DNA of 64,000 nucleotides from Nissolia schottii (lineage: Eukaryota; Streptophyta; Magnoliopsida; Fabales; Fabaceae), in contig QANU01107566.1 of NCBI GenBank assembly GCA_003254905.1, positions 359,264 through 423,263 of the forward strand. The letters are read 5' to 3'. Positions 38,501 to 49,465 of the stretch are shown piece after piece; position 1 is the stretch's first letter; every line of letters starts with the position of its first letter. A program made the position numbers and the translations under genes. The notes under the pieces were generated by a model. It was not told the DNA's origin. It searched no databases and saw nothing but the letters and a program-made list of their open reading frames with translations.

Positions 38501-41500
38501 TGTACCTTATTTTTGGACCTATTGTGCACATCCAAGAGCTAATGCCTCAGAATGCTTTTTGCATATAATGTAGTCTTGGTTGATGAGTCTATCCTAAACT
38601 TGAATTCTAGAGAGAAGCATTTGCAATCATATGGTTTTCGATTAATTAGGCGTAGAAGGGAGTATATTGAATAAAAATTTAGTAAAACGTGAATTTGGTG
38701 AAGATTATCTCAAAATGGGACAGGTTATACTGTTTTCCCTGTAAATGAATCTAGTAATAGGAAAGATGTTTGCAATTTCAGAGTTTAATGTGCCAGAAGC
38801 AGATTACCTCTTTAGTACTAAGAGTTTTCATGGATCGTGTTTTATCTTGAGCACGAGAAACTATAGTTTGCAAAATCTGCACAAGGAAAAGAAGCAGAAA
38901 CAATAATGATAGGCATTCAAGCACATAGCCTCCAAAAGGCACCAAAAACTTAATAGCTGAACACATCAGTGCGAAAAAATAAAACAAAAGCAACACAGTG
39001 AAAGGATCGTGGCAGATTATGAATATTGGGAAAAGGTGAGAAACACAAGGAGACGGCTTAAAAGGTCTCCACGGGTACCACCACCCAGGTATGGCAGATT
39101 GTGAATAATGGGAAAAGGAGAGAAACGCAAGGAGACCACTTAAGAGGTCCCCACAGGTACCACCACCAAGGTTAATCAGTATGTGAACTTCGGGATGTAT
39201 GCATGAAGACAAGCTCACAATATACCACAACAATTCTTTGTCATTTGTCTAAGTCTTTGATGACACATCCACAAAATCATTTTTTCTATACATTTGTTTA
39301 ATATCAAGGTTTGGTGTAATTGCAGACATGTCCTGGGTGAGCATGACTTCTCCATGATCTCATCCCCTTTCACACCAGGAAATCAATGGGTAAACCCTCC
39401 TCCCCACATGGGGATTGACAATAGCGTTATAGGGACAGCTGCTCCATGCCACTATCTGGGATTGACTATTATGGATTTGAATTAACCAGTATATCACTAT
39501 ATTTAAAATGATCGTAACAGAAAACTGGAAAAATGCCAAGCAATCTCACTCTACGGAAAGATTCAGGACCCATCTGCTTTTCCAACATCTGAAGAACTGC
39601 CACCTGAACGAAGTATGGTAAAAAAAACATGAATGAAGAAACACATTGTTGTACTGGTGTGATGCTATATGATTAAAAAGGAAGAAAGAAATAAAAGGAA
39701 AAGGAAACTTACAGACTTCCATGATCTTATCTTTCCATACAAACCAATACAATGTGTTCCATATAAATCCTTACAAGAAGCTGAACAGCTCAAAGCTGTC
39801 GCTCCACTGTTATCTACTTTACAAACAGCACAATTTGCCTGTAGATTGATTTATACATTAGCATACCCAAAAACATTGTAATTAGCATATTATGTACTTC
39901 ACATTTTCAACTCAGAAGGTAAGCTCAGCAGCTTCTTGCTCAGAATGACATTAAGACAAAGTTTAACCACAGCAATATAAAAGGGGGAAAAAAGAAATAA
40001 CATACATTGAATATAGAATGAAATTCAATTAAACTTTGCAACAGCCATGACATGTCCAAATAGGAGAAGAAAAGCCAAACATAAAAGGCAGAATTCATCA
40101 GCCTTCTGAAGGAGAAACGATAGTATGACAACCAAAATGGACAACCTTGAGACAACCACACTTACAAAGGTGTGGGTTTTTCTCCATGGTCCACACCTAT
40201 GTGAATGTGGTTATCCCAAGGTTGTTCATTTTGGTTGTCACCATAACATCACTTCTTTTGAAAAGTAGTTGTAGAAAAATAGTAAAATAAATCTGCAGAG
40301 CAGAGAAAGTTAAACGCTTAGTTTACTTAAGAATTTAAATAAACCAGCACTTTCAAAACCCCAAGAATAGGAACCAAGAACAATATTGTATAGAAGACAT
40401 ACACACTCAAAAGTGTCCAAACCCCAGTAGCAATGCTGTGCCAAAAAAAATTTGAGACAACCATAGTGTGTTATCATTATTTGTAACAGCCTAATGCTAG
40501 GTTAGCTACCCTTCGGATAGATCAGGCCATCGAAAAAATGAACACAAACCTTGTATCTCCGGTACCGTGCCTCATTATTTCCCAAATGTTTCTTAGTATA
40601 AAAATCTGTCAAGAAACCGGCAAGCCCATCCAAGAGCCACTCTGAAAATAAGAATTCAGCATATGTTAGAGGAAACAGGCTTTCTGCAAATTCTTTGTAG
40701 AATCAGAAACTAAATAAGCAATAGGACAATATCCTTTGTTTAGTTACCATCATCTGGTGCCTCTGGAGTGATATACACACCAAACCACTGTTTTGCAAGG
40801 GCATAAGCAAGTTTTATTCTTGTATCAATAGTCTGTCACAACAAAAAACTAATGTTGAGCAAGTATGCTCGAAAACCAGTAAAATCATAAGCAGAAAATT
40901 CGAATGTGAAAGAAAACAGTTCAATGTTCACTCAGAAAGAATCCGATTAAAAAATAGGGTTAATTAAGTTTTTCATCCCTGTAATTTGGGAAAGTTTGGT
41001 TTTGGCCCCTCTATGTAGATTTTAGTCCCTGCAAAATTTGTCAATTTGATTTTAGTCCCTGCTAACGTCTAGGACCTGACGGTGCTGACGTGGCCGTTAG
41101 CCCTACGGACGTGGCGTGTCACGTGGACTCGTCACGTGGCATGACCCGGTTCACCCACCCATCAGCCCATAACCCGGTTCACTTAGACCCGACTCGGTTC
41201 TTNNNNNNNNNNNNNNNNNNNNNNNNNNNNNNNNNNNNNNNNNNNNNNNNNNNNNNNNNNNNNNNNNNNNNNNNNNNNNNNNNNNNNNNNNNNNNNNNNN
41301 NNNNNNNNNNNNNNNNNNNNNNNNNNNNNNNNNNNNNNNNNNNNNNNNNNNNNNNNNNNNNNNNNNNNNNNNNNNNNNNNNNNNNNNNNNNNNNNNNNNN
41401 NNNNNNNNNNNNNNNNNNNNNNNNNNNNNNNNNNNNNNNNNNNNNNNNNNNNNNNNNNNNNNNNNNNNNNNNNNNNNNNNNNNNNNNNNNNNNNNNNNNN

Positions 41501-44500
41501 NNNNNNNNNNNNNNNNNNNNNNNNNNNNNNNNNNNNNNNNNNNNNNNNNNNNNNNNNNNNNNNNNNNNNNNNNNNNNNNNNNNNNNNNNNNNNNNNNNNN
41601 NNNNNNNNNNNNNNNNNNNNNNNNNNNNNNNNNNNNNNNNNNNNNNNNNNNNNNNNNNNNNNNNNNNNNNNNNNNNNNNNNNNNNNNNNNNNNNNNNNNN
41701 NNNNNNNNNNNNNNNNNNNNNNNNNNNNNNNNNNNNNNNNNNNNNNNNNNNNNNNNNNNNNNNNNNNNNNNNNNNNNNNNNNNNNNNNNNNNNNNNNNNN
41801 NNNNNNNNNNNNNNNNNNNNNNNNNNNNNNNNNNNNNNNNNNNNNNNNNNNNNNNNNNNNNNNNNNNNNNNNNNNNNNNNNNNNNNNNNNNNNNNNNNNN
41901 NNNNNNNNNNNNNNNNNNNNNNNNNNNNNNNNNNNNNNNNNNNNNNNNNNNNNNNNNNNNNNNNNNNNNNNNNNNNNNNNNNNNNNNNNNNNNNNNNNNN
42001 NNNNNNNNNNNNNNNNNNNNNNNNNNNNNNNNNNNNNNNNNNNNNNNNNNNNNNNNNNNNNNNNNNNNNNNNNNNNNNNNNNNNNNNNNNNNNNNNNNTT
42101 TTTTTTTTTTAAGAACCGGGTCGGGTCTAAGTGAACCGGGTTATGGACTGATGGGTGGGTGAACCAGGTCATGCCACGTGGCGAGTCCACGTGGCACGCC
42201 ACGTCCGCGGGGCTAACGGCCACGTCAGCACCGTCAGGTCCCAGACGTTAGCAGGGACTAAAATCAAATTGTCAAATTTTACAGGGACTAAAATCTACGT
42301 AGAAGGACCAAAACCAAACTTTTCCAAATAACAGGGATGAAAAACTTAATTTCATAAGCAGAAAATTCTAATGTGAAAGAAAACAGTTCAATGTTCACTC
42401 AGAAAGAATCCGATTAAAAAATATAAGAAAATAGAATTACAAGATTTTAAGCAGTTAGCTAACCTGGTCGATAACCTTCTCATCAAACAAAACCTGAGAA
42501 CTAAATATACTCATAGATGCTCCTAAACCCAATGATGAAACTGCCATCTCTGGCTCTATGAAAACTTGCTTGTATGAGTCAAATGGGAAGTCTACAGAAA
42601 GATAATCCTTATAGCAGCTGTTCAGCAGTAAAAATCCAAATATCCAATCATTATACAAATTCAAGAAGCAATATTTTTCGGGCCAGGACAATTGCAAGTA
42701 TCACATGTCAAACCTGAAGGCACTATGGAAAAATTCCACTGTATTCCGCATCTTTGACAGATTTGGTTGCAAACACATGTGTGATATGAGACTAAATTGG
42801 TGGTCAGGAAGAATTTCAAATGGAGCAACAGCCAAAGATATCCACCTTGCGGCAACTGGAAAATCCAATTTATATACATAAGTTTTCCTAGGAGGATTGT
42901 CCTTGCTTAAGACCTGAAAAAGAAGAGAGATTCAAACATATACAAATTAACTCTGCAAGACATAAAAGATAAAGATAAAAGTTTTGTACAGAGGAAGAAA
43001 TTTACTAGAGAGGATAGAGGTGAATTGCAACTAGGTTGAGGAGAAAAAATCATCTAAAACATAAGATTAGATACTAGAGAACAGGGTATCATTCATAGTT
43101 TATTTATATCAATGAATTGAAGTGAATAGCATCAACCAAAGAATAATATTGATAGTAATAGTTTTCTTTTCCACCAGGGCTGGAAGGCATTCTTCCTTCC
43201 CCTTCTCCTTTGTGGCATGGAAGTTAAACACAAAGTGTGAGGCTGCTTCACAATTATTGTGAAAGCTGAGTTAAATGTAATTTTCAAAGCAAAAACAACT
43301 ATACAAGCCAAGTCCCATGGACAGGAACCGCAGCCAAACAAATCCTAGACCCTATAGATGCATGCAGTGAGCATGGATTGAACATGCGACCTTCAGATCT
43401 TCAATCTGACGCTCTCCCAACTAAGCTATCACTGCAATTCATGCACCACCACTGCCACCAGCAATGAATCAAAATCCATCCCGTAGCATTGTAAAGCTGT
43501 ATCAACTAGCAACAAGATGAGAGTTATAACCATATAGGCTGACATGGTAAGCCCGCTAATCATGCTCCAGCCACAAATTAAAATCCAGTCCATAGCATGG
43601 CAGAGTTGTATCAAGATTTAAGAGTACAGAATCTACTTCATGAGATTCTTCTTTTATCTCCCAAAAAAAAAAAAAGAGAGAGATTTAAGAGTACAGAAAA
43701 GGGAACTTCCGGATAGAATATATTATCCTAAAAGCAAAGGCAAAAAATGAGAAAGAAGGAAAATAAAAGATATGGGGAAGGTTGCACTCAATCCATTCTA
43801 AAGAGGAAGAGGAGAAAATAATAACCTCCAAGCTCAATCCTCGGATGTTTTACACGGGACAATCCACAACATCCAATAACAATGCATACAGGAACCCTAG
43901 ACATCAAGCCACATTCACATGGTATGACATTCCTTCTTAAAGCTATTTCAAGGGTATGGTATGAAACGGGTTGGAAAACCACAATATCCAGTATACAGTA
44001 TACAAAACAAAGCCATGGTAGTACATTTTACTGTTTTACCCCGGACGTCCCAAGTTTTAATACTAGGCAGAAAACAACAGTAACCACTGATCACCATGTG
44101 AAAAATTCCACTAATCGCCTGATGTTTAACATGCATGCCTTTAGCTTATCCCATTTACAAAATTAGTGCTCTCCAGTACTCAAAAGTGCTACTAATTATC
44201 AGCATAACAGAGAGAGATGAAATCCTTTACAATGAACGCTACAACAACAACTAAGTATTTTCCCACTATTAGGGGTCAGAAGGACGAATCAAACGATGTC
44301 ATTGTGTCCTAACCATATCTATAGACAAACTAAACCATTGAAATTTAATTCATTTTTAATGCCTATCAGCATAACAGAAATACTAGATTGCTTACATTGA
44401 AGACTAAATAAAACAACTAAGCATTTTCCCACTAGGGGGGGTAACCTGCATGAATCAAACAATGTCCTATCATAAATCACATTTAAAGAGAAACCATTAA

Positions 44501-46294
44501 AATTTTAGTCATATTTAATACCCTCAGATTATGCTATAGACAAATTGAAATTGATCATACTCAAATTGTCCAGTTGTAGGAAATGAAACATTTCACAATC
44601 AACAACAGGAGTTGACAACAAGTCGCAAAACCAATCTTAAATAATACCAACTTGTTAAAATCAGTACACCACATGTTTCAGAACTAAAATCCCAGAAAAT
44701 ATACAGTGGTCATTACTACCTGATATAGCAAGTTTCCGGTACTGACGGCTACAAGATTGTGTGCTACAGTGAACTCCAGGTCATAGCTGAAAATTAGAAT
44801 ACAAATATATAAAAATAAAGTAATTATAATCAGCACGCATTGCATTGTAATTAACATAAAATTAAGTGTAGGCATGCCCCATGTGCACAAGCACACAAAT
44901 GGGGAAGTATTATACAGTTCGTACCAGCATCGCTGTGAATTGTCATCTATACAAGGGAACCAACATCTCGCTCTCCTTATCTGGGTATCAGTGTGAAGAA
45001 CATTATCTTTGAAGTGGATCCCTGTCTCTGGCTTCTCTATCCAATAGTCAATACGAACAACTCTCACATTCTGCACCCAACATCAACCTACATGAGAAAA
45101 CACAAATAGTAAACCTCACCACAAAAACTTCTTTCCCACATTTCACCGCCATATTTTCAGGTAACTGCACTATGATCCCACTAATTCCCTCCAATTAAAA
45201 ACAATAGCCGATTTCTTTACAATGAGCATGTGAAAAGCGCATACAACTATAACAATGAGCATAAGGAGAAAATCTAATGCAAGATCAGTCATGGGGACCC
45301 ATTATAAATAAATCCATACATATAATATGTTTGATGACACGTGGAAACTCCAAGTGGAAGGCAGCGTTCAAAAATTGAGTTGTATTACAATGGACTAGGT
45401 TACACGTGGCAAGCACATAATATAAATTCAGTACATGTTTATTCATCTATTTACTCTTAGATACCGTCTGTCCAATATTAACAATCATTTTTTACTTTTA
45501 GATACATTATTGATTGAATCTATTACATTGAGTTAACAATGTTTCTAAAAATCAACGGTGAGAGTTAACGATGGATAGAGGAAGTAACTTGAAACTACAA
45601 ATAGTTACACGTATACGTTTTCACTAAACTCTCAAAAATTGTTCAGGACCAAAAATGCACAGACAGCAACTATGACCTGCTTAGGCTCAGCAGAGGAACG
45701 AAACCCGTTCTCAGAGACCGGTTGCTCGAGCTGCTCACTCTCAGCAGCCTTCACAGGCTTGCAGCAATTAATGAGCAAATTCGGCACCAGCTCCTTCTCC
45801 AGGGCGGACAAGTACACGGAGCCGGCAGCGTCCGCGGCCGAGCTCGGCGAATCCACCGAGCTCCACCTCCGCTCGTCCTCCGGTTGCTGGTGGTGGTGGT
45901 TAGGGTAATACTCGAACTCCGTGGGCTCACCATCGACCCAAACACTCTCAATCCACAAATTCTCTGCGTGCAGGCCAACGATCCCAATCTCCGGCACTGA
46001 AATCTCCAATTCAGTGTACCTGCAACTCGAAAAAACACAAAATCCCGCGATTTCAATGGAATAAAGTCCAATCTAAGTTCAACGAATCTCGACAAAATGA
46101 AAACCTAATCTAGCACCGCAACCACATAGCCAATTGCAGTGGAGAGGATGGGGGAAATGTGAGAGAGAAGGAACAAACCCGTAGAGTAGGCGTTTGTGGA
46201 AGTCGATGGAGAGGCATAGCTTCTGGTGGTGAACTAGGGCGCCAGAATTTTCGGGCTTGGGGTCCTCGTTCTTTGGCTTGCGAGGCTTCGCCAT
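29556..46294 (-). CDS. TAF2: TAF2, TFIID subunit 2 (aminopeptidase-like TBP-associated factor)
   Basis: Twenty-five exons, from the 5' end: 46294-46179, 46019-45677, 45070-44925, 44786-44720, 42913-42714, 42617-42464, 40832-40748, 40641-40550, 39838-39713, 39603-39550, 38876-38808, 38064-37967, 37872-37525, 37450-37363, 36313-36188, 36098-36042, 35535-35456, 35365-35323, 33891-33805, 33006-32917, 32531-32473, 32384-32294, 32214-32049, 31517-31334, 30789-29556. All junctions are GT-AG, and the sum is 4203 nt, exactly 1400 codons plus stop. The N-terminal half is M1-aminopeptidase-like (CWFPC at 189-193). The HEXXH zinc site reads YALAK (352-356) and the distal glutamate motif reads LDG, so it is catalytically dead, as expected for TAF2. 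Residues from about 660 to 985 should form the helical HEAT-like region. The tail has an Ala/Pro/acidic repeat (about 1049-1123), a Lys/Arg-rich nuclear-type stretch and a terminal [10 protein letters not shown]. Role: promoter and initiator recognition within TFIID. Plant TAF2 proteins are of similar length. Confidence 0.95.
31687..31823 (+). mobile_element. Au-like tRNA-derived SINE in TAF2 intron 23
   Basis: The segment reads CTTGTGACCTAGAAGT, then GGGTTCAAATT (a B-box), and ends with GAGCCTCGTGCACTTGGCC before a T-rich tail. This order matches plant Au SINEs as I remember them (family knowledge). It lies antisense to TAF2 and is diverged, hence old. No target duplication was worked out. 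Confidence 0.65.
36590..36716 (+). repeat. Dispersed repeat copy in TAF2 intron 14
   Basis: Shares an ordered series of words with 59256-59381: GAGTGG, AAAAGCTAACTCAAGGA, AAGGTTGC, CTTATAA, TAAGCAAT, GACTT. Two copies in one window show it is a dispersed repeat. The family was not identified. Confidence 0.55.
39011..39174. repeat. Two tandem 82-bp copies in TAF2 intron 10
   Basis: Units start GGCAGATTATGAATATTGGG at 39011 and GGCAGATTGTGAATAATGGG at 39093. Both run through GGTACCACCACC. They differ at scattered positions, so the duplication is not recent. Confidence 0.85.
40126..40240. repeat. 115-bp hairpin (foldback MITE) in TAF2 intron 8
   Basis: The left arm TGACAACCAAAATGGACAAC pairs with the right arm GTTGTTCATTTTGGTTGTCA, and pairing continues inwards through ACCACA and GGTGTGG to a short loop. 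It is a transcribed near-perfect stem of about 50 bp and probably a small MITE. TA dinucleotides sit near both edges. Confidence 0.75.
40885..40956. repeat. 72-bp direct repeat, left copy
   Basis: Runs from TCATAAGCAG to GATTAAAAAATA. It is identical to 42352-42423 except for one base (ATTCGAATG against ATTCTAATG) and directly abuts the left arm of the inverted-repeat element. Confidence 0.92.
40957..42351. mobile_element. Long inverted-repeat element in TAF2 intron 6 (interior is a gap)
   Basis: The left arm 40957-41202 and right arm 42111-42351 are nearly exact reverse complements. Both start AATTAAGTTTTTCATCCCTG near the edge and run through repeated TTTTAGTCCCTGC words and a CpG-rich CACGTGGC portion to AACCCGGTTCACTTAGACCC. 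N fills 41203-42098, so coding content is unknown. Arms of about 245 bp suit a Mutator-like or foldback transposon. Flanks are a 72-bp direct repeat and not a 9-bp one. Confidence 0.75.
41203..42098. other. Assembly gap (896 N)
   Basis: Sits exactly between the arms of the inverted-repeat element, followed by a T12 run. Open frames predicted across it are artefacts. Confidence 0.97.
42352..42423. repeat. 72-bp direct repeat, right copy
   Basis: Partner of 40885-40956. It ends 40 nt from the exon 6 splice donor of TAF2 (exon 6 ends at 42464), so the original target lay close to a splice site. Confidence 0.92.
43363..43435 (-). tRNA. tRNA-Phe (GAA) gene or recent pseudogene in TAF2 intron 4
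   Basis: On the minus strand a 73-nt cloverleaf can be drawn. Acceptor stem GCAGTGA pairs with TCACTGC, discriminator A. The D-arm contains AGTTGGGA. Anticodon stem TCAGA/TCTGA has loop TTGAAGA with anticodon GAA. T-stem GCATG/CATGC has loop TTCAATC. It matches plant tRNA-Phe closely from memory, with about eight differences, mostly C-to-T or G-to-A. All stems remain paired apart from one T-G wobble in the D-stem. There is no intron, and CCA is not encoded. It lies in the same orientation as TAF2. The altered T-loop (TTCAA for TTCGA) changes the internal B-box, so Pol III activity is uncertain. Confidence 0.75.
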
Positions 46295-46430
46295 GAGAAC
46301 ACTGTCGAAGAGTGAGTGAGACGGAGAGGAAGCGAATCGAGCAAGGGTGCTGCTTCTTCTACGTCGTCTTCGTCTTCGTCTTCTCTGTGCTGTGAGTGTA
46401 ATTTGAGTTCTGAACGAGCTGGGTGATGCG

Positions 46431-46440
46431 TTATTTATAG
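46431..46440 (-). promoter_or_regulatory. TATA box of TAF2
   Basis: Read on the minus strand, CTATAAATAA lies about 137 nt upstream of the TAF2 start codon. That puts transcription start near 46400 and gives a leader of roughly 110 nt containing GAA-type repeats (46355-46383). Motif and position fit a plant TATA promoter, but the start site is not shown. Confidence 0.55.
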
Positions 46441-46580
46441 AGGATCTGGCATATGGTAGTAGCGAGATTGGGTCACGGTCACGCCCTTAAGACGGAGGGG
46501 TGGTGGTGACGATATCGTGCCCTATGATGTCGTCCTGTCCTAAAGTGCCCTTCTTGCATTTGTCAATTGTATGTGGGAGG

Positions 46581-47818
46581 ACAATTTTACTCTTTTGCCT
46601 TTGTTACAGAAACTAATTATCAAAATACTCTTATTTTGAAACATATTATAGGGGAGCTTGACAAATTCAACACAAATTTGTCAACCGTGTTGGCGAATCT
46701 GACACAAATTTGCCAACTGATTTGACGAATGTGGTTTAAAGAAAAATGTAATTAAAATTGTATTTGTTATTCTAATAAGCAATCATAACTACATTTATAA
46801 ATTTTATGTGAAAAGCGTGGCTTCTTAGATAAGCTGCAAAAATCTAAAAAAAAATTTATTGCTTTAGCAACATATAAGAATTCCATTATTATGTAATTAA
46901 AAGAATTTCATTATTATGATAAAATACATTTTGCTTGGGTTTTAAGCTTTGTTTAGTTAAGCCCAAAATCAATAATTTTCTTTTTTTCCTTCTCTATCAT
47001 AAGCAAAATTCAAACCCATTGCCCATCGTGCATGTGTGGATGCATAGTATGTTATCAAAGCAAGAAAAGTTGAATGAGGAAAAAACTTTGAATGTGATGG
47101 GCAGGCAAAATCTTAATCATTTTTGCCTTTAAAGTTACACGAATCTTAAAATTAAGAAAATAACTTATTAATCTTAAGATTACACAGCAAGTCAAGTTAA
47201 TTTATTCCTTGAAATAAAATGTTTAATCATATAAATGTCACCTTATTTTAATAAATGATTTTTTTTTGAAACAATGTTTTAACTCGAACATTCTTTTTTC
47301 AACTTTTTTTATTGTTGTTAATCTAAAACGAAAGGCACCCAAAAAAGTAAATATATTCAACTTATATTCATATTATAAAATTATTAAAATGGTATTCACT
47401 TATTTTATTAATTGATTAATCTTATTATAGAGAGGGGTACGATAAAAAGAAAATTATGATCCAAAAAATATTTATAAGAAGCCATACTTTTCACATAAAA
47501 TTTATAAATGTAGTTATGATTGCTTATAAGAATAACAAATACAATTTTAATTACATTTTCCTTTAAACCACATTCGCCAAACCGGTTGGCGAATTTGTGT
47601 CAGATTCGCCAACACGGTTGGCGAATTTGTGTTGAATTCGCCAAACCTGTTGGCGAATTTGTGTTGAATTTGCCAATCTCGTTGGCGAATCTGACGTGGC
47701 ACTGTCACGCTACCACCACAGCCACGTCAGCGAAAATCGTAGTAGTCTTGTAATATGTTTCAAAACAGGGATATTTTAGTAATTAGTTTCTATGACAGGG
47801 GCAAAAGAGTAAAATTGT
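46581..47818. mobile_element. Long-inverted-repeat element between TAF2 and TFIIE-alpha
   Basis: The left arm (46581-46830) starts ACAATTTTACTCTTTTGCC and the right arm (47469-47818) ends GGCAAAAGAGTAAAATTGT. Both arms continue through AAACTAATTA, TTGAAACATATTA, GCGAAT-type repeats and GTAGTTATGATTGCTTA (or complements). The right arm is about 100 bp longer because it carries more copies of a 32-bp unit. The interior is AT-rich and non-coding. No 9-bp target duplication was evident. The superfamily is uncertain, with Mutator-like or foldback most likely. Confidence 0.7.
47573..47700. repeat. Four tandem 32-bp units with a palindromic core
   Basis: Units start at 47573, 47605, 47637 and 47669. 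Each has TTCGCCAA, a short spacer, then TTGGCGAA, followed by TTTGTGT. The fourth is diverged. The opposite arm of the element near 46655-46730 has only about two decayed copies. Confidence 0.85.
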
Positions 47819-49323
47819 CGTGATTATGTTAGCAAGTTATGCAACACATTTAGTTACTATTTTTTTTTACCAAGACAGTAGAAGACATTTTATCTATTTA
47901 TAACTCAATCGAGTGCTTCCATTTCACTAAATATATGCTTAACTACTAAAAACTCTGTTATCAAACATATTTTAGTGAAAGTGGAAATAATATTATCATG
48001 TGGGACTATTCAAAATGTTATCGTATAACACTTCTTCCAACATAATAAAAAATCATCTTATTAACAAAATTTAGATACTTTTGTAATACAAAATACTTTT
48101 AATTTATATCATTTTTAATTTGGCACATTCTTTTTTTATCTACCACTATGCATTCATTATTATTTGAGTGATAATATATAGCATGACAAAAACTCGCTCA
48201 AAAATGCGCAATTGATAAATAAACAATAATTTTCCTAGTGCAATAATTTCCATATTATTTATGAAGAAAACATTACTTATATATTAGTGCGAACAACGAC
48301 TTTAAAGTTTCAACCTCTTTCTTCTTTTCATTCTAGTTACTTTTGATGGTATCAATGACTTGTCTCTCAATGACCCGTGAAGGATTCCATGCATTCAACT
48401 TCGTCTACTACAAGTTATGTTTAAGCACTACAAAATTCTTTACCATGCTCTCATGCAAACTATGATGAGAACTTCCTTTGGTGGTAGTAGGGAAGCCAAT
48501 GCTTTTAGCGAAGGCTACAGTGTTGCGTATTTGTGTCCCTGAGTTTTTTTGTCGATATTGTAGTGGTCTAAGACCACTATAGTAGTCGTGACTACTATAG
48601 CAGTTAAATAATCAATGTCGTGAATTAAGTTTATGGACAAGCTGATCCCACAAAAGCCAAAGGCTTATTTTTTGAATTTGGCGACCGAGCACCAATTTTG
48701 ATTGTTAGATGTTGTTTTACACATTTTTGCACCGATTTTAATGTTTGGGGGGATCCTAGGTTTTAAGAGATAAATTTCTTAGAGGAGAAGGAGATCGAAA
48801 AGTGTTGGATTCCATCATCGTTCTTCATTTTATCATCCATCATATGTATTATTTTTTCTCTCCTCCTTGTTTCCCCATCTTGTTTATGGTTTCTAGCATG
48901 GACTAATTATCTTTTAGCTAGGGCTTGGTGTAAACGTTAAATTACTTTGAGGCTATTTAGTTATAATTTGTGTTGAATGCTTCAATCCATTCCCATTACT
49001 TTCGATTTATTGGTCATTTATCGATTGATTTCTTTCTTTTTTTTTTTTGCAACTCGATTGAGGAAAAACAAAAGTGCGTAAGGTAGAATAATCACAAATT
49101 AAGTGAAAATCAAAGATGAGTAAACACGATTTGAGCAATAATCTTTAAGAACTCACGAAGCAATCAAGCTTCAAATAAATTAACTCTCACCAAGAGATTG
49201 GGTGAATAATTTGAGATAAGATAATTATAGTGACCTTGATACTTAAGAGAGACCTTTAATTAGTAGAAGAGTCCTAGCCGTCAATATAACTCAAGCTATA
49301 AACTGAATAATTAAGGATTAATT
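47819..49323. other. Intergenic DNA between repeats
   Basis: No gene seen. AT-rich, with twin palindromes at 48561-48600 and a T-run at 49038-49049. Confidence 0.5.
48561..48600. repeat. Two adjacent short palindromes
   Basis: TAGTGGTC-TAA-GACCACTA (48561-48579) is followed, overlapping by three bases, by CTATAGTAGTC-GT-GACTACTATAG (48577-48600). Both have perfect arms of 8 and 11 bp. Confidence 0.8.
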
Positions 49324-49465
49324 TAGTAAAAATGGCGGTGGTTGAAATCGAATGTCCTAGCTATTCTTCTCCTTGATATCCAAAACAATACCTTTTTTTC
49401 GTTTTTAATTTTGTTCTTGAATTGTTTATTCTTTTTAATTTTAAATTTATTGTCACCAAATAAAC

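Noticed and set aside
41090-42223. Two open frames of about 340 codons on opposite strands
   Set aside because: They run through N and through the arms of an inverted-repeat element; the matching protein ends are simply the two arms read on opposite strands.
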